Source: Saccharospirillum sp. (GTDB lineage: Bacteria; Pseudomonadota; Gammaproteobacteria; Pseudomonadales; Natronospirillaceae). From it: DNA of 64,000 nucleotides. The notes below the pieces were generated by a model. It was not told the origin of the DNA. It made no database searches and saw nothing but the letters and a program-made list of their open reading frames with translations. The stretch spans positions 62,001 to 126,000 of the forward strand of contig JAIUML010000001.1 of the NCBI GenBank assembly GCA_022565595.1, given 5' to 3'. Position 1 is the first letter of the stretch. Each line of letters opens with the position of its first letter. Shown here piece after piece: positions 9,252 through 18,458 of the stretch. Position numbers and translations under genes: made by a program.

Positions 9252-11909
9252 ATGGAACACGATATCGATCCTATTGAAACGCAGGAATGGCTCGACGCCC
9301 TGGCGTCTGTCATGCGTGAAGAAGGCAGTGACCGGGCGCAATTTTTGCTCAAGCGCCTGTCCGACAACGTCACTCAGGGCGGCCCGACCGTGCCCTTTGC
9401 CCTCAACACGCCGTTCCGCAACACCATTCCGTTGGACGAAGAACCGAAGTACCCTGGCGACAACGAGATGGAGCGAAAAATCCGCGCCATGATCCGCTGG
9501 AACGCCGTGGCTATGGTAGTTCGCGCCAACAACAGCGGCGACGACCTGGGTGGTCACATTTCCAGCTTTCAGTCCTCCGCCACCATGTACGACATTGGCT
9601 TCAACCATTTCTGGCGCGCGCCGACCGACACCCACCCTGGTGACATGGTCTACTTCCAGGGGCATATCTCCCCGGGCATCTATGCGCGCTCCTTCGTTGA
9701 AGGCCGCTTGAGTGAAGACCAACTCGACAACTTCCGCCGCGAAGTCGACGGCAAGGGCCTCTCTTCCTACCCGCACCCCTGGCTGATGCCGGACTACTGG
9801 CAGTTCCCGACGGTCTCCATGGGCCTCGGCCCCATCCAGGCGATCTACCAGGCGCATGTCATGCGCTACATGGAAAACCGCGAGCAGATCGAAAAAGGCG
9901 GCCGCGTCTGGGCCTTCCTTGGCGACGGCGAATGCGATGAGCCAGAATCACTGGGCGCCATCTCCCTGGCCGGTCGCGAGCACCTCGACAACCTTAACTT
10001 CGTCATCAACTGCAACCTGCAGCGCCTCGATGGGCCCGTGCGTGGCAACGGCAAGATCATCCAGGAACTCGAAGGTGTGTTCCGCGGTGCCGGCTGGAAC
10101 GTGGTCAAGGTGGTCTGGGGTCGGCATTGGGACAAGCTGTTCGCCAAGGACAGCAAGGGCCTGTTGCAGAAGCGCATGGATGAAGTCGTCGACGGTGAAC
10201 TGCAGGCGTTCAAATCGCACGGCGGCGCCTACACTCGTGAACACTTCTTCGGCAAGTACCCTGAATTGGCGGAAATGGTCAAGGATCTCAGCGACGATGA
10301 GATCTTCCGCCTGAACCGCGGTGGGCATGACCCGTACAAGGTTTTTGCAGCTTTCCAGCGCGCGATCAATGACAACAATGGCCAGCCAACGGTCATTCTG
10401 GCGCACACCGTCAAAGGCTATGGCCTCGAAGCCGGTGAAGCGAAAAACGCCACCCACTCGCTGAAGAAACTCAGTGTCGACGACCTGAAGACCTTCCGTG
10501 ATCGTTGTGGTGTGCCGATTTCCGACAAGGACCTCGAAGACGGCAAGATCCCCTTCTACCGCCCGGACGAAAACAGCCCGGAAATGCAGTACATCCGCAA
10601 CCACCGCAACTCTTTGGGTGGCTATATCCCGATGCGTCGGGAAAAGGCGAAGGAAGAACTGGAAGTCCCCACACTGGAATCTTTCGAGTCGCTGACCAAA
10701 GACAGTGGTGATCGCGAAATCTCCACCACCATGACCTTTGTGCGCCTGATCTCCACGCTGATGAAAGACAAGAAGATCGGCGACCGCATCGTGCCCATTG
10801 TGCCGGACGAAGCACGCACCTTTGGTATGGAAGGTCTGTTCCGTCAGTTTGGCATCTACTCACCCAACGGCCAGCTCTATATCCCTCAGGATAAAGGCCA
10901 GGTCATGTGGTACAAGGAAGACGTCAAGGGTCAGATACTGCAGGAAGGCATTAACGAAGCCGGTGCATTCAGTTCCTGGATCTCGGCAGCGACGTCCTAC
11001 AGCACCTATAACAAGCAGTTGATCCCCTTCTACATCTTCTACTCCATGTTTGGTTTCCAGCGTATTGGTGACCTTGCCTGGGCTGCGGGTGACCTGCAGG
11101 CGCGGGGCTTCCTGATCGGTGCCACCTCGGGCCGCACCACTTTGAACGGTGAAGGTTTGCAGCACCAGGACGGCCACAGCCATGTTCTGGCGGGCACCGT
11201 ACCCAACTGCGTCTCCTACGATTGCAGCTATGGCTATGAACTGGTGACCATCATACAGGATGGCATGAAGCGGATGGTCGAAGACCAGGAAAACGTCTAC
11301 TACTACATCACCACCCTGAACGAGAACTACCACAACCCCGGCCTGGATGAGTCCATGGTTGAAGGCATCAAACGGGGGATGTACCTGCTCGAAGACGGCG
11401 TCAAGAAAGGCAAGAAGGCCGTTCAGCTCTTTGGCTCCGGCTCGATCATGCAGGAAGTGCGTGCCGCTGCAGAAATGCTGCGCGACGACTACGGCGTTCA
11501 GGCCGATGTCTGGGCTGTCACCAGCTACAACGAACTGACTCGCGATGGCCTGGATGTTGACCGCTGGAACATGCTGCACCCTGAAGACAAGCCGCGTCAG
11601 GGCTATGTCGAACAGATGCTCGAAAAACGCCGTGGTCCGGTAATTGCTGCCAGTGACTACATGAAGAACTACGCCAACCAGATCCGCAAATGGGTACCGC
11701 AGCCTTACTATGTGCTCGGCACCGATGGCTTTGGCCGCAGTGACTCGCGCAAACAGTTGCGCCACTTCTTTGAAGTGAATCGCTACTGGATTGTGGTCGC
11801 CGCGCTCAAGGCACTCGCTGATGAAGGCACCATCGAGGCGAAGGAAGTCAGCAAAGCCATTGCTGCATTCAACCTCGACCCGAACAAACCCAACCCGGCC
11901 ATTTCTTGA
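9252..11909 (+). CDS. aceE: Pyruvate dehydrogenase E1 component
   Basis: AceE is the thiamine diphosphate-dependent, homodimeric E1 that decarboxylates pyruvate and acetylates the lipoyl groups of AceF. At 885 residues it is full length (E. coli 887). It starts MEHDIDPIETQEWLDALASV. The thiamine-binding GDGE begins at about residue 224 and ends in the NFVINCNLQRLDGP stretch. The LIGATSGRTTLNGEGLQHQDGHS block is typical of the family. AGGGGAAGAGG precedes the ATG. No PdhR-type box was seen in the 235 bases upstream. aceF follows after 36 bases. Confidence 0.97.
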   Translation: MEHDIDPIETQEWLDALASVMREEGSDRAQFLLKRLSDNVTQGGPTVPFALNTPFRNTIPLDEEPKYPGDNEMERKIRAMIRWNAVAMVVRANNSGDDLGGHISSFQSSATMYDIGFNHFWRAPTDTHPGDMVYFQGHISPGIYARSFVEGRLSEDQLDNFRREVDGKGLSSYPHPWLMPDYWQFPTVSMGLGPIQAIYQAHVMRYMENREQIEKGGRVWAFLGDGECDEPESLGAISLAGREHLDNLNFVINCNLQRLDGPVRGNGKIIQELEGVFRGAGWNVVKVVWGRHWDKLFAKDSKGLLQKRMDEVVDGELQAFKSHGGAYTREHFFGKYPELAEMVKDLSDDEIFRLNRGGHDPYKVFAAFQRAINDNNGQPTVILAHTVKGYGLEAGEAKNATHSLKKLSVDDLKTFRDRCGVPISDKDLEDGKIPFYRPDENSPEMQYIRNHRNSLGGYIPMRREKAKEELEVPTLESFESLTKDSGDREISTTMTFVRLISTLMKDKKIGDRIVPIVPDEARTFGMEGLFRQFGIYSPNGQLYIPQDKGQVMWYKEDVKGQILQEGINEAGAFSSWISAATSYSTYNKQLIPFYIFYSMFGFQRIGDLAWAAGDLQARGFLIGATSGRTTLNGEGLQHQDGHSHVLAGTVPNCVSYDCSYGYELVTIIQDGMKRMVEDQENVYYYITTLNENYHNPGLDESMVEGIKRGMYLLEDGVKKGKKAVQLFGSGSIMQEVRAAAEMLRDDYGVQADVWAVTSYNELTRDGLDVDRWNMLHPEDKPRQGYVEQMLEKRRGPVIAASDYMKNYANQIRKWVPQPYYVLGTDGFGRSDSRKQLRHFFEVNRYWIVVAALKALADEGTIEAKEVSKAIAAFNLDPNKPNPAIS

Positions 11910-11945
11910 ACGGGCAGCGACATAAAGCGGATTTAGGAGTCAATA

Positions 11946-13595
11946 ATGGCAACTGAAATCATTAAAGTTCCCGACCTGGGAATGGACGCCGCCTCGGTGA
12001 TAGAGGTGAGCGTAAAAGAAGGCGATGTGATCGCGGAAGACGATACGTTGATCGTGCTGGAGTCCGACAAGGCCTCCATGGACGTACCTGCACCCATGGC
12101 CGGCAAGATCACCAAAATCAAGGTCAGCGAAGGTGACAGCCTCGCCGAAGGTGACGAGATTCTCTATCTGGAAGTCGAAGGCGCCAGCGGTGGCGACGAC
12201 AAAGACGACAAGAAAGAAGAAAGCGACAGCCCTGCTGAGGATGCTCCAGCCAAGAAAGAAACTGAACCCAAAGACGCTGAACCCAAAAAAGAAGCGTCCA
12301 GCGGTAGCAAGGTGCAGCAAGTCAAGGTGCCGGATATCGGCATGGACAGTGCCAGCATCATCGAGATCAACGTCAAACCCGGTGACACCATCGAGGAAGA
12401 AGACGCCATCGTCGTGCTGGAATCCGACAAAGCCAGCATGGAAGTGCCTTCGGATGTCAGTGGTGAGGTCGTCTCGGTATCGGTGAAAGAAGGCGATACC
12501 GTTTCTGAAGGCAGCGTGCTGATTGAAGTGAAAACCAGCGGCGGTGGCTCAACTGAAGCCTCAAAAGAGCCAGAACCCGAAAAGCAGGAAGCCCCTGCCA
12601 AAGCAGACGCCAAAGAGAGCAAACCCAAAGCCGCCTCTGAACCGGAAGCACCCAGTCTGGCACACGCTTACGACGACGCACCCGTTGCCCCTTCCAAGAA
12701 GGTACACGCCGGCCCTGCCGTGCGTAAACTGGCGCGCGAGTTCGGCGTCGACCTGGCCTACGTACCTGGTTCTGGCCCGAAAGGCCGCATCGTCAAAGAC
12801 GACGTTGCTGGTTGGGTCAAGAAGCGTCTGCAGGAGCCTGCCAAGGCAGCAGCCGGCGCTGGTATTCCTGAAATTCCCGATCAGGACTTCAGCAAGTTTG
12901 GTGAAGTGGACATTCAGGATCTGAACCGCATTGCCCAGATCACCGCTCAGAACATGGCGCGCAACTGGCTGAACATTCCGCATGTGACCCAGTTCGACGA
13001 AGCCGATGTAACCGAGACTGAAGCCTTCCGTCAATCACTGAAAGGTGAGATGGAAAAACGCGGCGTCAAGATCAGCCCGCTGGCTTTTATTGTAAAAGCC
13101 TGTGCGTCTGCGTTGATCGAGTTCCCGAACTTCAACGTCTCCCTGTTGGCCGATGGCAAGCGCCGTGTGCAGAAACACTATGTGCATATTGGTGTGGCGG
13201 TCGATACGCCCAACGGTCTGATCGTGCCGGTGATTCGCGATGCCGACAAGAAATCGATCTGGCAGATTGCGGAAGAGATCATCGACTACGCCAAACGCGG
13301 CCGCGATGGCAAGGTGAAAGCCGACGAGATGAAAGGCGGCTGCTTTACCGTCTCCAGCCTCGGTGGCCTTGGAGGTACGGCCTTTACTCCCATCGTGAAC
13401 GCACCGGAAGTTGCTATTCTGGGTGTCTCGAAAAACCAGGTGAAACCGCACTGGAATGGCAAGGAATTTGTGCCGCGCACTTTCACGCCGCTGTCACTCT
13501 CCTACGACCACCGTGCGGTGAACGGCGCCGATGCGGCCAAGTTTGCCACCTATCTGTGTACTGTTCTGGCGGACATTCGTCGCCTGGTGCTGTGA
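11946..13595 (+). CDS. aceF: Dihydrolipoamide acetyltransferase (E2 of PDH)
   Basis: AceF is the core of the pyruvate dehydrogenase complex; it carries acetyl groups on lipoyl-lysine and passes them to CoA. The 549 residues show two lipoyl domains with LESDKAS motifs (Lys42 and about Lys161), each followed by an acidic/alanine-rich linker. A peripheral-subunit-binding domain (HAGPAVRKLAREFGVDL, about 255-290) and the catalytic domain ending in SLSYDHRAVNGADAAKF (His about 522) follow. The ATG follows TTAGGAG. No lpd gene follows; a strong terminator closes the unit, so E3 must be encoded elsewhere. Confidence 0.97.
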   Translation: MATEIIKVPDLGMDAASVIEVSVKEGDVIAEDDTLIVLESDKASMDVPAPMAGKITKIKVSEGDSLAEGDEILYLEVEGASGGDDKDDKKEESDSPAEDAPAKKETEPKDAEPKKEASSGSKVQQVKVPDIGMDSASIIEINVKPGDTIEEEDAIVVLESDKASMEVPSDVSGEVVSVSVKEGDTVSEGSVLIEVKTSGGGSTEASKEPEPEKQEAPAKADAKESKPKAASEPEAPSLAHAYDDAPVAPSKKVHAGPAVRKLAREFGVDLAYVPGSGPKGRIVKDDVAGWVKKRLQEPAKAAAGAGIPEIPDQDFSKFGEVDIQDLNRIAQITAQNMARNWLNIPHVTQFDEADVTETEAFRQSLKGEMEKRGVKISPLAFIVKACASALIEFPNFNVSLLADGKRRVQKHYVHIGVAVDTPNGLIVPVIRDADKKSIWQIAEEIIDYAKRGRDGKVKADEMKGGCFTVSSLGGLGGTAFTPIVNAPEVAILGVSKNQVKPHWNGKEFVPRTFTPLSLSYDHRAVNGADAAKFATYLCTVLADIRRLVL

Positions 13596-13600
13596 CTCAG

Positions 13601-13629
13601 AAGCCCGAACTCAAGTTCGGGCTTTTTTT
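13601..13629 (+). terminator. Rho-independent terminator of aceEF
   Basis: AAGCCCGAAC pairs with GTTCGGGCTT and is followed by an unbroken T tract to 13629, six bases after the aceF stop codon. Confidence 0.9.
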
Positions 13630-13908
13630 AGCATGCCTCCCCTGGCCCTGCTGGTATTTCATTCTGGCAGGGCTACCTTCCAGAGCTCCACCCCAACACT
13701 GCCACCATTTGCCAAAAAAACATATTTCGTTGCCACTGTCTCAGGCTATAGGAGTCGCAGTCCTGAGTGTTATTGATGCCAGGCCTGAAGATCCAATACT
13801 TGACAAGTTACCCTTATAAAAATACTGTACAAACCACTGTATAATTTGATTTAAATCTCACGACTGCTTTTGCCCAACCTGAACGCTCGCTACATGTCGG
13901 AGGAAAGC
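13630..13908 (+). promoter_or_regulatory. Promoter region before the VOC gene
   Basis: No gene is seen between the aceF terminator and the VOC start. A consensus -35 TTGACA at 13800-13805 is followed after 17 bases by TACTGT (13823-13828). A perfect TATAAT also lies at 13840-13845 but lacks a good -35. ACTGTA is repeated directly at 13824 and 13836. Confidence 0.45.
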
Positions 13909-14262
13909 ATGAACGCGAATGGACACATCAACTACATCGAGATGCCTTGCCGTAACCTGGACGTAACAAAAAACTTTTTTACGGTCGCCTTTGGTTGGAA
14001 CTTTGTAGGCTATGGCCCGGACTATGTGGCCCTTGAGAATGCAGGGATAGATGGCGGTTTCTATCGTTCAGATAAAACAGCCACAACAGCGAACGGCAGT
14101 GCTTTGGTCGTGCTTTACAGCACGAATCTGGAGGCTACTCTGGAAAAGGTACAGGATGCAGGGGGCGAGATCATTCAATCAATCTTCTCTTTCCCTGGTG
14201 GACGGCGCTTCCACTTTACCGACCCAAGTGGAAACGAATACGCGGCCTGGTCGGAGCCATAA
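13909..14262 (+). CDS. VOC-fold (glyoxalase/bleomycin-resistance type) protein
   Basis: A 117-residue protein of the vicinal oxygen chelate superfamily, single-domain type. It begins MNANGHINYIEMPCRNLDVTKNFF and ends FTDPSGNEYAAWSEP, the usual first and last strands of such a module. The His and Glu metal-ligand positions are plausible but not proven. The substrate is unknown. I chose the ATG at 13909 because GGAGG precedes it; an upstream TTG at 13870 lacks a ribosome-binding site. Related annotated proteins are often called 'VOC family, predicted enzyme related to lactoylglutathione lyase'. It is 46 bases from the next gene and perhaps cotranscribed. Confidence 0.8.
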   Translation: MNANGHINYIEMPCRNLDVTKNFFTVAFGWNFVGYGPDYVALENAGIDGGFYRSDKTATTANGSALVVLYSTNLEATLEKVQDAGGEIIQSIFSFPGGRRFHFTDPSGNEYAAWSEP

Positions 14263-14307
14263 GAAGAATAACTGGTAGCAACCACTCAAGGGGTAAAATA
14301 AAACGCC

Positions 14308-14733
14308 ATGGCAGACAACAAAACCCAAACAACCGAAATGGCGATCGAAGACTACCTTGCCACTATTGAGGACCCACAACGCCGCCAGGACTGCACCAGC
14401 CTGGTATCAATAATGGCGGAAATCACCAATGAACCACCTGTACTCTGGGGCACCAGCATCGTCGGGTTCGGAACCTACCATTATAAGTATGAGAGTGGTC
14501 GAGAAGGCGACTTCATGATCACTGGTTTTGCTTCCCGCGCACGTGATATCAGCATCTACTTGATGGCCAGCACCGACGCACAAGCCAACTTGTTGGCAAA
14601 ATTGGGTAAGCACAAAATGGGCAGAGCCTGTTTGACCATAAAACGCTTGTCCGATATTGATCTCACCGTCCTTCGCGAATTGATAACCCAGTCTGTAGGC
14701 GAAATGAAGAGACGTTATCCAGACTCACCATGA
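14308..14733 (+). CDS. DUF1801 domain protein
   Basis: A 141-residue soluble protein with the DUF1801 (YdhG-like) pattern: EDYLATIEDPQRRQDCTSL, then PPVLWGTSIVGFGTYHYKYESGREGDFMITGFASRARDISIYLM, then KMGRACLTIKRLSDIDLTVLRELI. No biochemical role is established for the family. It lies in the same direction as the VOC gene, 45 bases downstream, a pairing that suggests shared expression. The start ATG has only a weak AAGGGG upstream. Confidence 0.8.
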   Translation: MADNKTQTTEMAIEDYLATIEDPQRRQDCTSLVSIMAEITNEPPVLWGTSIVGFGTYHYKYESGREGDFMITGFASRARDISIYLMASTDAQANLLAKLGKHKMGRACLTIKRLSDIDLTVLRELITQSVGEMKRRYPDSP

Positions 14734-14823
14734 ATGGCTGTGACAGCCAGCCAGGCCTGAGTTTGAGTGCCAGGAATGTATCACCTCCCTGGTTCTCAAT
14801 TTCAGGCCTGGTTGAACGTTAAA

Positions 14824-15699
14824 TTACTGACCCAACACCCTGGAGACCATCTCCTGAAAAGGGGTCGTTTGATGCCCTATCAACCGACTCAACTGATGCC
14901 CGTCGTCAAACAACGCACCCCTGGACGCCTCAACATCACTGTTGGCCAATACGGCTGCAAAGCCCTCAGGCAAACCCAGGCTGACCAGTACGCCGGCATA
15001 ATCCGCTTCTTCCAGGTTCTGATACTGAAATGGGCGTCCAGACTGTCGGCTGACGTCTGCAGCCAACTCGGACAGGGTAAAAGCCACATCGCCAGCCAGT
15101 TCATAAACACGGCCAACCTGTTGCTCAGCGGAAGTCAGCACGGCAACAGCCGCTTCGGCATAGTCGGAGCGGGCGGCTGCGGAAATACGACCTCCCTCGG
15201 CAGCCCCCACCAATGCACCATGATCCAATGCCATTGGTATGTTTGCCGTGTAGTTTTCGGTGTACCAGCCGTTGCGCAATATCACATAGGGTACACCCGA
15301 CTTCTGCAAATAGCCTTCGGTCTCCTTATGCTCCGCTGCCAGCTGCATGGGATTGGTATCGGCATGCAAAATACTGGTGTAAGCCAACAAAGCCACTTTG
15401 GCGCGAAGGGCTGCATCGATCACATTTTTGTGTTGAGGCGTTCTCTGACCGACTTCGCTGGAAGATATCAACAACAGCCTGTCGACGCCTTCCAGGCTGC
15501 TATCCAGAGTGTCTGGCTGATCATAGTCGAACCGCCGGACGGTGACGCCCAGGTCTGCAAGATCGCCCGCCTTTTCAGGGTTCCGAACCCCGGCGATGAT
15601 CTGTGATGGGTCTACCTTTTTCGCCAATTGCTCAATCACCAAACGGCCCAATTGACCAGTGGCGCCTGTTATGAGTATTTGGGGGGATGCTTGTGTCAT
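14824..15699 (-). CDS. qorB: NAD(P)H:quinone oxidoreductase, QorB type
   Basis: QorB (E. coli YtfG) is an NADPH-dependent quinone reductase of the atypical SDR/NmrA family. The 291 residues begin with the GATGQLG dinucleotide-binding loop. They share long recognisable blocks with the E. coli protein: LLLISSSEVGQRTPQH, YTSILHADTNP, ILRNGWYTENY, VYELAGD and ALFDDGHQLSRLIGH. It is divergent from an HxlR regulator, as E. coli ytfG is from ytfH (qorR). A palindrome lies between the two starts. The likely job is detoxification of quinones or electrophiles under HxlR control. Confidence 0.92.
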   Translation of the reverse strand: MTQASPQILITGATGQLGRLVIEQLAKKVDPSQIIAGVRNPEKAGDLADLGVTVRRFDYDQPDTLDSSLEGVDRLLLISSSEVGQRTPQHKNVIDAALRAKVALLAYTSILHADTNPMQLAAEHKETEGYLQKSGVPYVILRNGWYTENYTANIPMALDHGALVGAAEGGRISAAARSDYAEAAVAVLTSAEQQVGRVYELAGDVAFTLSELAADVSRQSGRPFQYQNLEEADYAGVLVSLGLPEGFAAVLANSDVEASRGALFDDGHQLSRLIGHQTTPFQEMVSRVLGQ

Positions 15700-15733
15700 A
15701 ATTCTTGTTTCCTGTCGTTATACGATTTGTGTA

Positions 15734-15769
15734 GGTCTCTATTTAAAACATGGTCTATTATAGAGACCA
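15734..15769. promoter_or_regulatory. Candidate HxlR operator (qorB/HxlR gap)
   Basis: TGGTCT (15751-15756) and AGACCA (15764-15769) form an inverted repeat with a seven-base spacer. A third half-site, GGTCTCTAT (15734-15742), is the exact inverse of ATAGAGACC (15760-15768). The array lies 35 bases before qorB and 31 bases before the regulator. Confidence 0.6.
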
Positions 15770-15799
15770 CGATTCCACTGTGGAAGGAGGCAGTTTTTT

Positions 15800-16222
15800 G
15801 TGACCAGGTTACCTTCAAGTAACTCACCCAAACGAGAAGCCATTGCTGAGCACCTTGATCAGTGGAATAGCGCACCCTTTGACTCGGCCAGGTGCCCAGT
15901 AAGGGATGTACTTGATCACCTGGGCGACAAATGGACCACTCTGATTCTGATGACGCTGGCCAAAGAACCCAGACGCTTCAGTCAGGTGCAGCGCCTGGTG
16001 CCCGATATTTCAAAGCGAATGCTGACGCAGACATTGCGCCAATTGGAAAGAGATGGTCTGGTGCTCAGAGAGGTGTTTCCAACCAAGCCACCCAGTGTTG
16101 AGTACCAGTTGTCTGATCTCGGTGAGTCTTTGCTTACGCCTCTGGCGCAACTGGTGGATTGGGCAGAAGCCGCGCATAGCCAGATCCGACAATCACGCTC
16201 AGAATTTGATGCATTGAATTGA
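15800..16222 (+). CDS. HxlR-family transcriptional regulator (YtfH/QorR-like)
   Basis: A 140-residue winged-helix repressor. The HxlR core is plain: [23 protein letters not shown] (from about Cys34), [30 protein letters not shown] and [15 protein letters not shown]. The single N-terminal cysteine before VRDVL is at the position that senses oxidants or electrophiles in characterised HxlR proteins such as QorR and HypR. The start is GTG at 15800, chosen because GGAAGGAGG lies upstream. Its divergence from qorB and the shared palindrome suggest it represses both. Confidence 0.9.
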   Translation: MTRLPSSNSPKREAIAEHLDQWNSAPFDSARCPVRDVLDHLGDKWTTLILMTLAKEPRRFSQVQRLVPDISKRMLTQTLRQLERDGLVLREVFPTKPPSVEYQLSDLGESLLTPLAQLVDWAEAAHSQIRQSRSEFDALN

Positions 16223-16284
16223 GCCCTGCCAGCCTTATCTGTTGATGGCTTACTCATAAAATGCAGAAACCATAAAGGGAAACC

Positions 16285-16839
16285 ATGTTCACCAAAATCG
16301 TTAATCAGGACATTCAGCTCGCTCTGGTCGAACCCTCGTTCGCTCGCCACTACTACGCCATTGTTAAATCAGAACGAGACGATCTCGGTCAATGGCTGGC
16401 CTGGCCACGCCATGCCGACTCAGAGGCTTTCTTTGCCGCTTTCATCCAGAAAGCCTTGCATGATTATGCCGACGGCAAAGCCATGACCTGCGCTATTTTG
16501 TATCGCGGGAAGGTGGTTGGAAATATCAGCTACAACAGCATTTCTCACGCGCTGAAAAAGGTAGAGATCGGTTATTGGTTAAGCCAGGAAGGTCGAGGAA
16601 AAGGCATCGTTACACAAAGTGTAAGTTGCCTGATCGATTATGCCTTCGATGTACTCGGAATGGAAAAAGTGCAAATTTCAGCTGCGGTAGACAACCAACC
16701 CAGCCGTAAAGTGTGCGAGCGGCTCGGTTTTAAACTGGAGGGCATCGTTACCCGCAATGAGAATCTGAACGGGCGGGTGGTGGATCATGCTATTTACGGC
16801 CTTACGTCACTCAACCGTCTACAGGGTCAACGCGATTAA
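16285..16839 (+). CDS. GNAT acetyltransferase, RimJ/RimL type
   Basis: A 184-residue acetyl-CoA-dependent acetyltransferase. The fold is visible as ALVEPSFARHYYAIV, an EIGYWLSQEGRGKGIVTQSV segment (the Q/RxxGxG/A acetyl-CoA loop) and ISAAVDNQPSRKVCERLGFKLEGI with DHAIYGL at the end. This is the RimL/YdaF subgroup, which modifies ribosomal proteins or small molecules; the true substrate is unknown. The start ATG follows AAAGGGAAACC. Its 3' end overlaps the convergent exporter gene by 29 bases. Confidence 0.88.
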   Translation: MFTKIVNQDIQLALVEPSFARHYYAIVKSERDDLGQWLAWPRHADSEAFFAAFIQKALHDYADGKAMTCAILYRGKVVGNISYNSISHALKKVEIGYWLSQEGRGKGIVTQSVSCLIDYAFDVLGMEKVQISAAVDNQPSRKVCERLGFKLEGIVTRNENLNGRVVDHAIYGLTSLNRLQGQRD

Positions 16840-17746
16840 CCGACTTTGGCTGCCCAACAGCAAGAGCGACACCCACTACGGCGACGGCTATGCCAATCAG
16901 CGCCACTATGCCAAGGCGTTCACCAAAGAGTATCCAGGCTTCTATCGCAGTAACCGGTGGTACCAGGTAAAACAGGCTGGCGACGCGTGACGCCTCGCCG
17001 CGCCGGATCATGGTCATCAACAGTAAGATGGCGGCGATCGACAACCCAAAGATCAACCACAACAACGCCAATACAAAGACAGGGTTCCACTGGATTTCCC
17101 GGGTCTCGAACAGCAAGGCAGCCACGCCCAGCATCAGACTGGCCCCGAGGTATTGAATAAAGGTGCCAGTGACCAGCGGCATGCCGGTACAGTGGCGCTT
17201 CTGGTAAAGCGTACCAACCGAAATGCCCAGCAGGGCGGAAAATGCACTCAAGACAGCCGCCCAGCCAAAACCTGTGAAAAGGCCACCCGGGCTTCCCAGA
17301 TCAAGCTGTTCAGACATGACCAGCGTAATGCCGACCAGCCCCAGCAGTATCCCCAACCATTGACGACGCTGGATTCGTTCACCCAACCATAGCCGCGCCA
17401 GACCGGCCGTGATCAGAGGCTGTAGACCGACGATCAACGCTGTAATGCCTGCAGGCATACCCAGACCTATGGCTGTAAACACCGCACCCAGGTAAACCCC
17501 ATGCACCAGTACACCAACAACCGCTATGTGGAACCAGAGCAACGAACCGCTAGGCCAGCGCTCGCCAAGCAGCCGGATCAGGAGGTACAGCAATACCAAT
17601 ACACAGGCAAAGCGCACAAACAGAAAGGTGAAAGGCTCTGCATAGGGCAACCCAAACTTGGCGCCAATAAAGCCTGTACTCCACAACAGCACAAAGAGCA
17701 CAGGAGTCAGTTTCAGCCAAAGGTGGTGCGCGCTGTACGTTGTCAT
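16811..17746 (-). CDS. DMT/EamA-family exporter
   Basis: A 311-residue inner-membrane protein with ten predicted helices arranged as two EamA repeats. The first begins LLWSTGFIGAKFG, the signature of the drug/metabolite transporter family. The second follows an LYQKRHCTGMPL linker. Members export amino acids or other metabolites, and the substrate cannot be read from sequence. It is monocistronic, and its end overlaps the acetyltransferase gene convergently. Confidence 0.88.
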   Translation of the reverse strand: MTTYSAHHLWLKLTPVLFVLLWSTGFIGAKFGLPYAEPFTFLFVRFACVLVLLYLLIRLLGERWPSGSLLWFHIAVVGVLVHGVYLGAVFTAIGLGMPAGITALIVGLQPLITAGLARLWLGERIQRRQWLGILLGLVGITLVMSEQLDLGSPGGLFTGFGWAAVLSAFSALLGISVGTLYQKRHCTGMPLVTGTFIQYLGASLMLGVAALLFETREIQWNPVFVLALLWLIFGLSIAAILLLMTMIRRGEASRVASLFYLVPPVTAIEAWILFGERLGIVALIGIAVAVVGVALAVGQPKSVNRVDPVDG

Positions 17747-17976
17747 GGTATCTCGAGAGAAGGATGAGGAGAGCGAGTGCGGCCATCATAACCGAATTTA
17801 CAATGAATTTTAAAAAAACGTCCGCAAAGCCGTGCCATACTTATCGCGAAAATCGTACGGTGATCGTTGTTGTCAACGTAAAGTTTGTGTTTACTGGCAT
17901 TTTATCATCCAAATCCGCTTCGGTGGCTGCCTGAAACGCACGGCTTCACGCAGCCTGCAAAAACAAGGAGACCCCT

Positions 17977-18429
17977 GTGGTCTGGTTTCTGCTACTGCAC
18001 ATGGCTGCGCTTTTGATTTGGGCTGCGGCTCTGCTTTACATACCCATTATGGTCGGCGCGTCCCCCGAGACACCACCTGATATCGACAAAAAACCAAAGC
18101 CCTACGATTCTGTAGGTAGATTTTTGTTTACTCAAGTAGCAACACCAGCCGCTCTGGCAGCCATCATCACCGGTACAATCGTATTTCTGCTCAACCGCAC
18201 CGTCGACCCCTGGTTGATCATGAAACTGACTCTGGTGACGGCTCTGGCAATGGCGCATACCATGGCTGGTGTCATAGTACTGCGCGCAGAGCAAGAGGGA
18301 AAACGACGTTACATTCGAATTTTAAGTGGCATTTTACTGGTCGTTCTGTGCCTGTTGATGACAGCCATCGTCTGGTTTGTGCTGGCCAAACCTTCAATGG
18401 AATGGCTGCCGATGGAGTGGCTGCCATGA
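17977..18429 (+). CDS. CopD-like four-helix membrane protein of the oxidase cluster
   Basis: A 150-residue integral membrane protein (VWFLLLHMAALLIWAAALLYIPIM, then three more hydrophobic segments) resembling the CopD/HemJ-like small membrane proteins often found at the head of caa3-type oxidase loci. A His in the first helix (LLHMAALLIWAAAL) could bind haem or copper; this is inference. The GTG start is supported by AAGGAG ten bases upstream. The C-terminus carries a duplicated MEWLP-MEWLP. It precedes the oxidase genes and may help haem or copper insertion. Confidence 0.6.
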   Translation: MVWFLLLHMAALLIWAAALLYIPIMVGASPETPPDIDKKPKPYDSVGRFLFTQVATPAALAAIITGTIVFLLNRTVDPWLIMKLTLVTALAMAHTMAGVIVLRAEQEGKRRYIRILSGILLVVLCLLMTAIVWFVLAKPSMEWLPMEWLP

Positions 18430-18458
18430 ATCATCTACTGTTTAACAGCGGTTCACAG

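Noticed and set aside
13823-13845. LexA-like box in the repeat ACTGTA
   Set aside because: The repeats are direct, not inverted CTGT-N8-ACAG, so the SOS pattern is not met.
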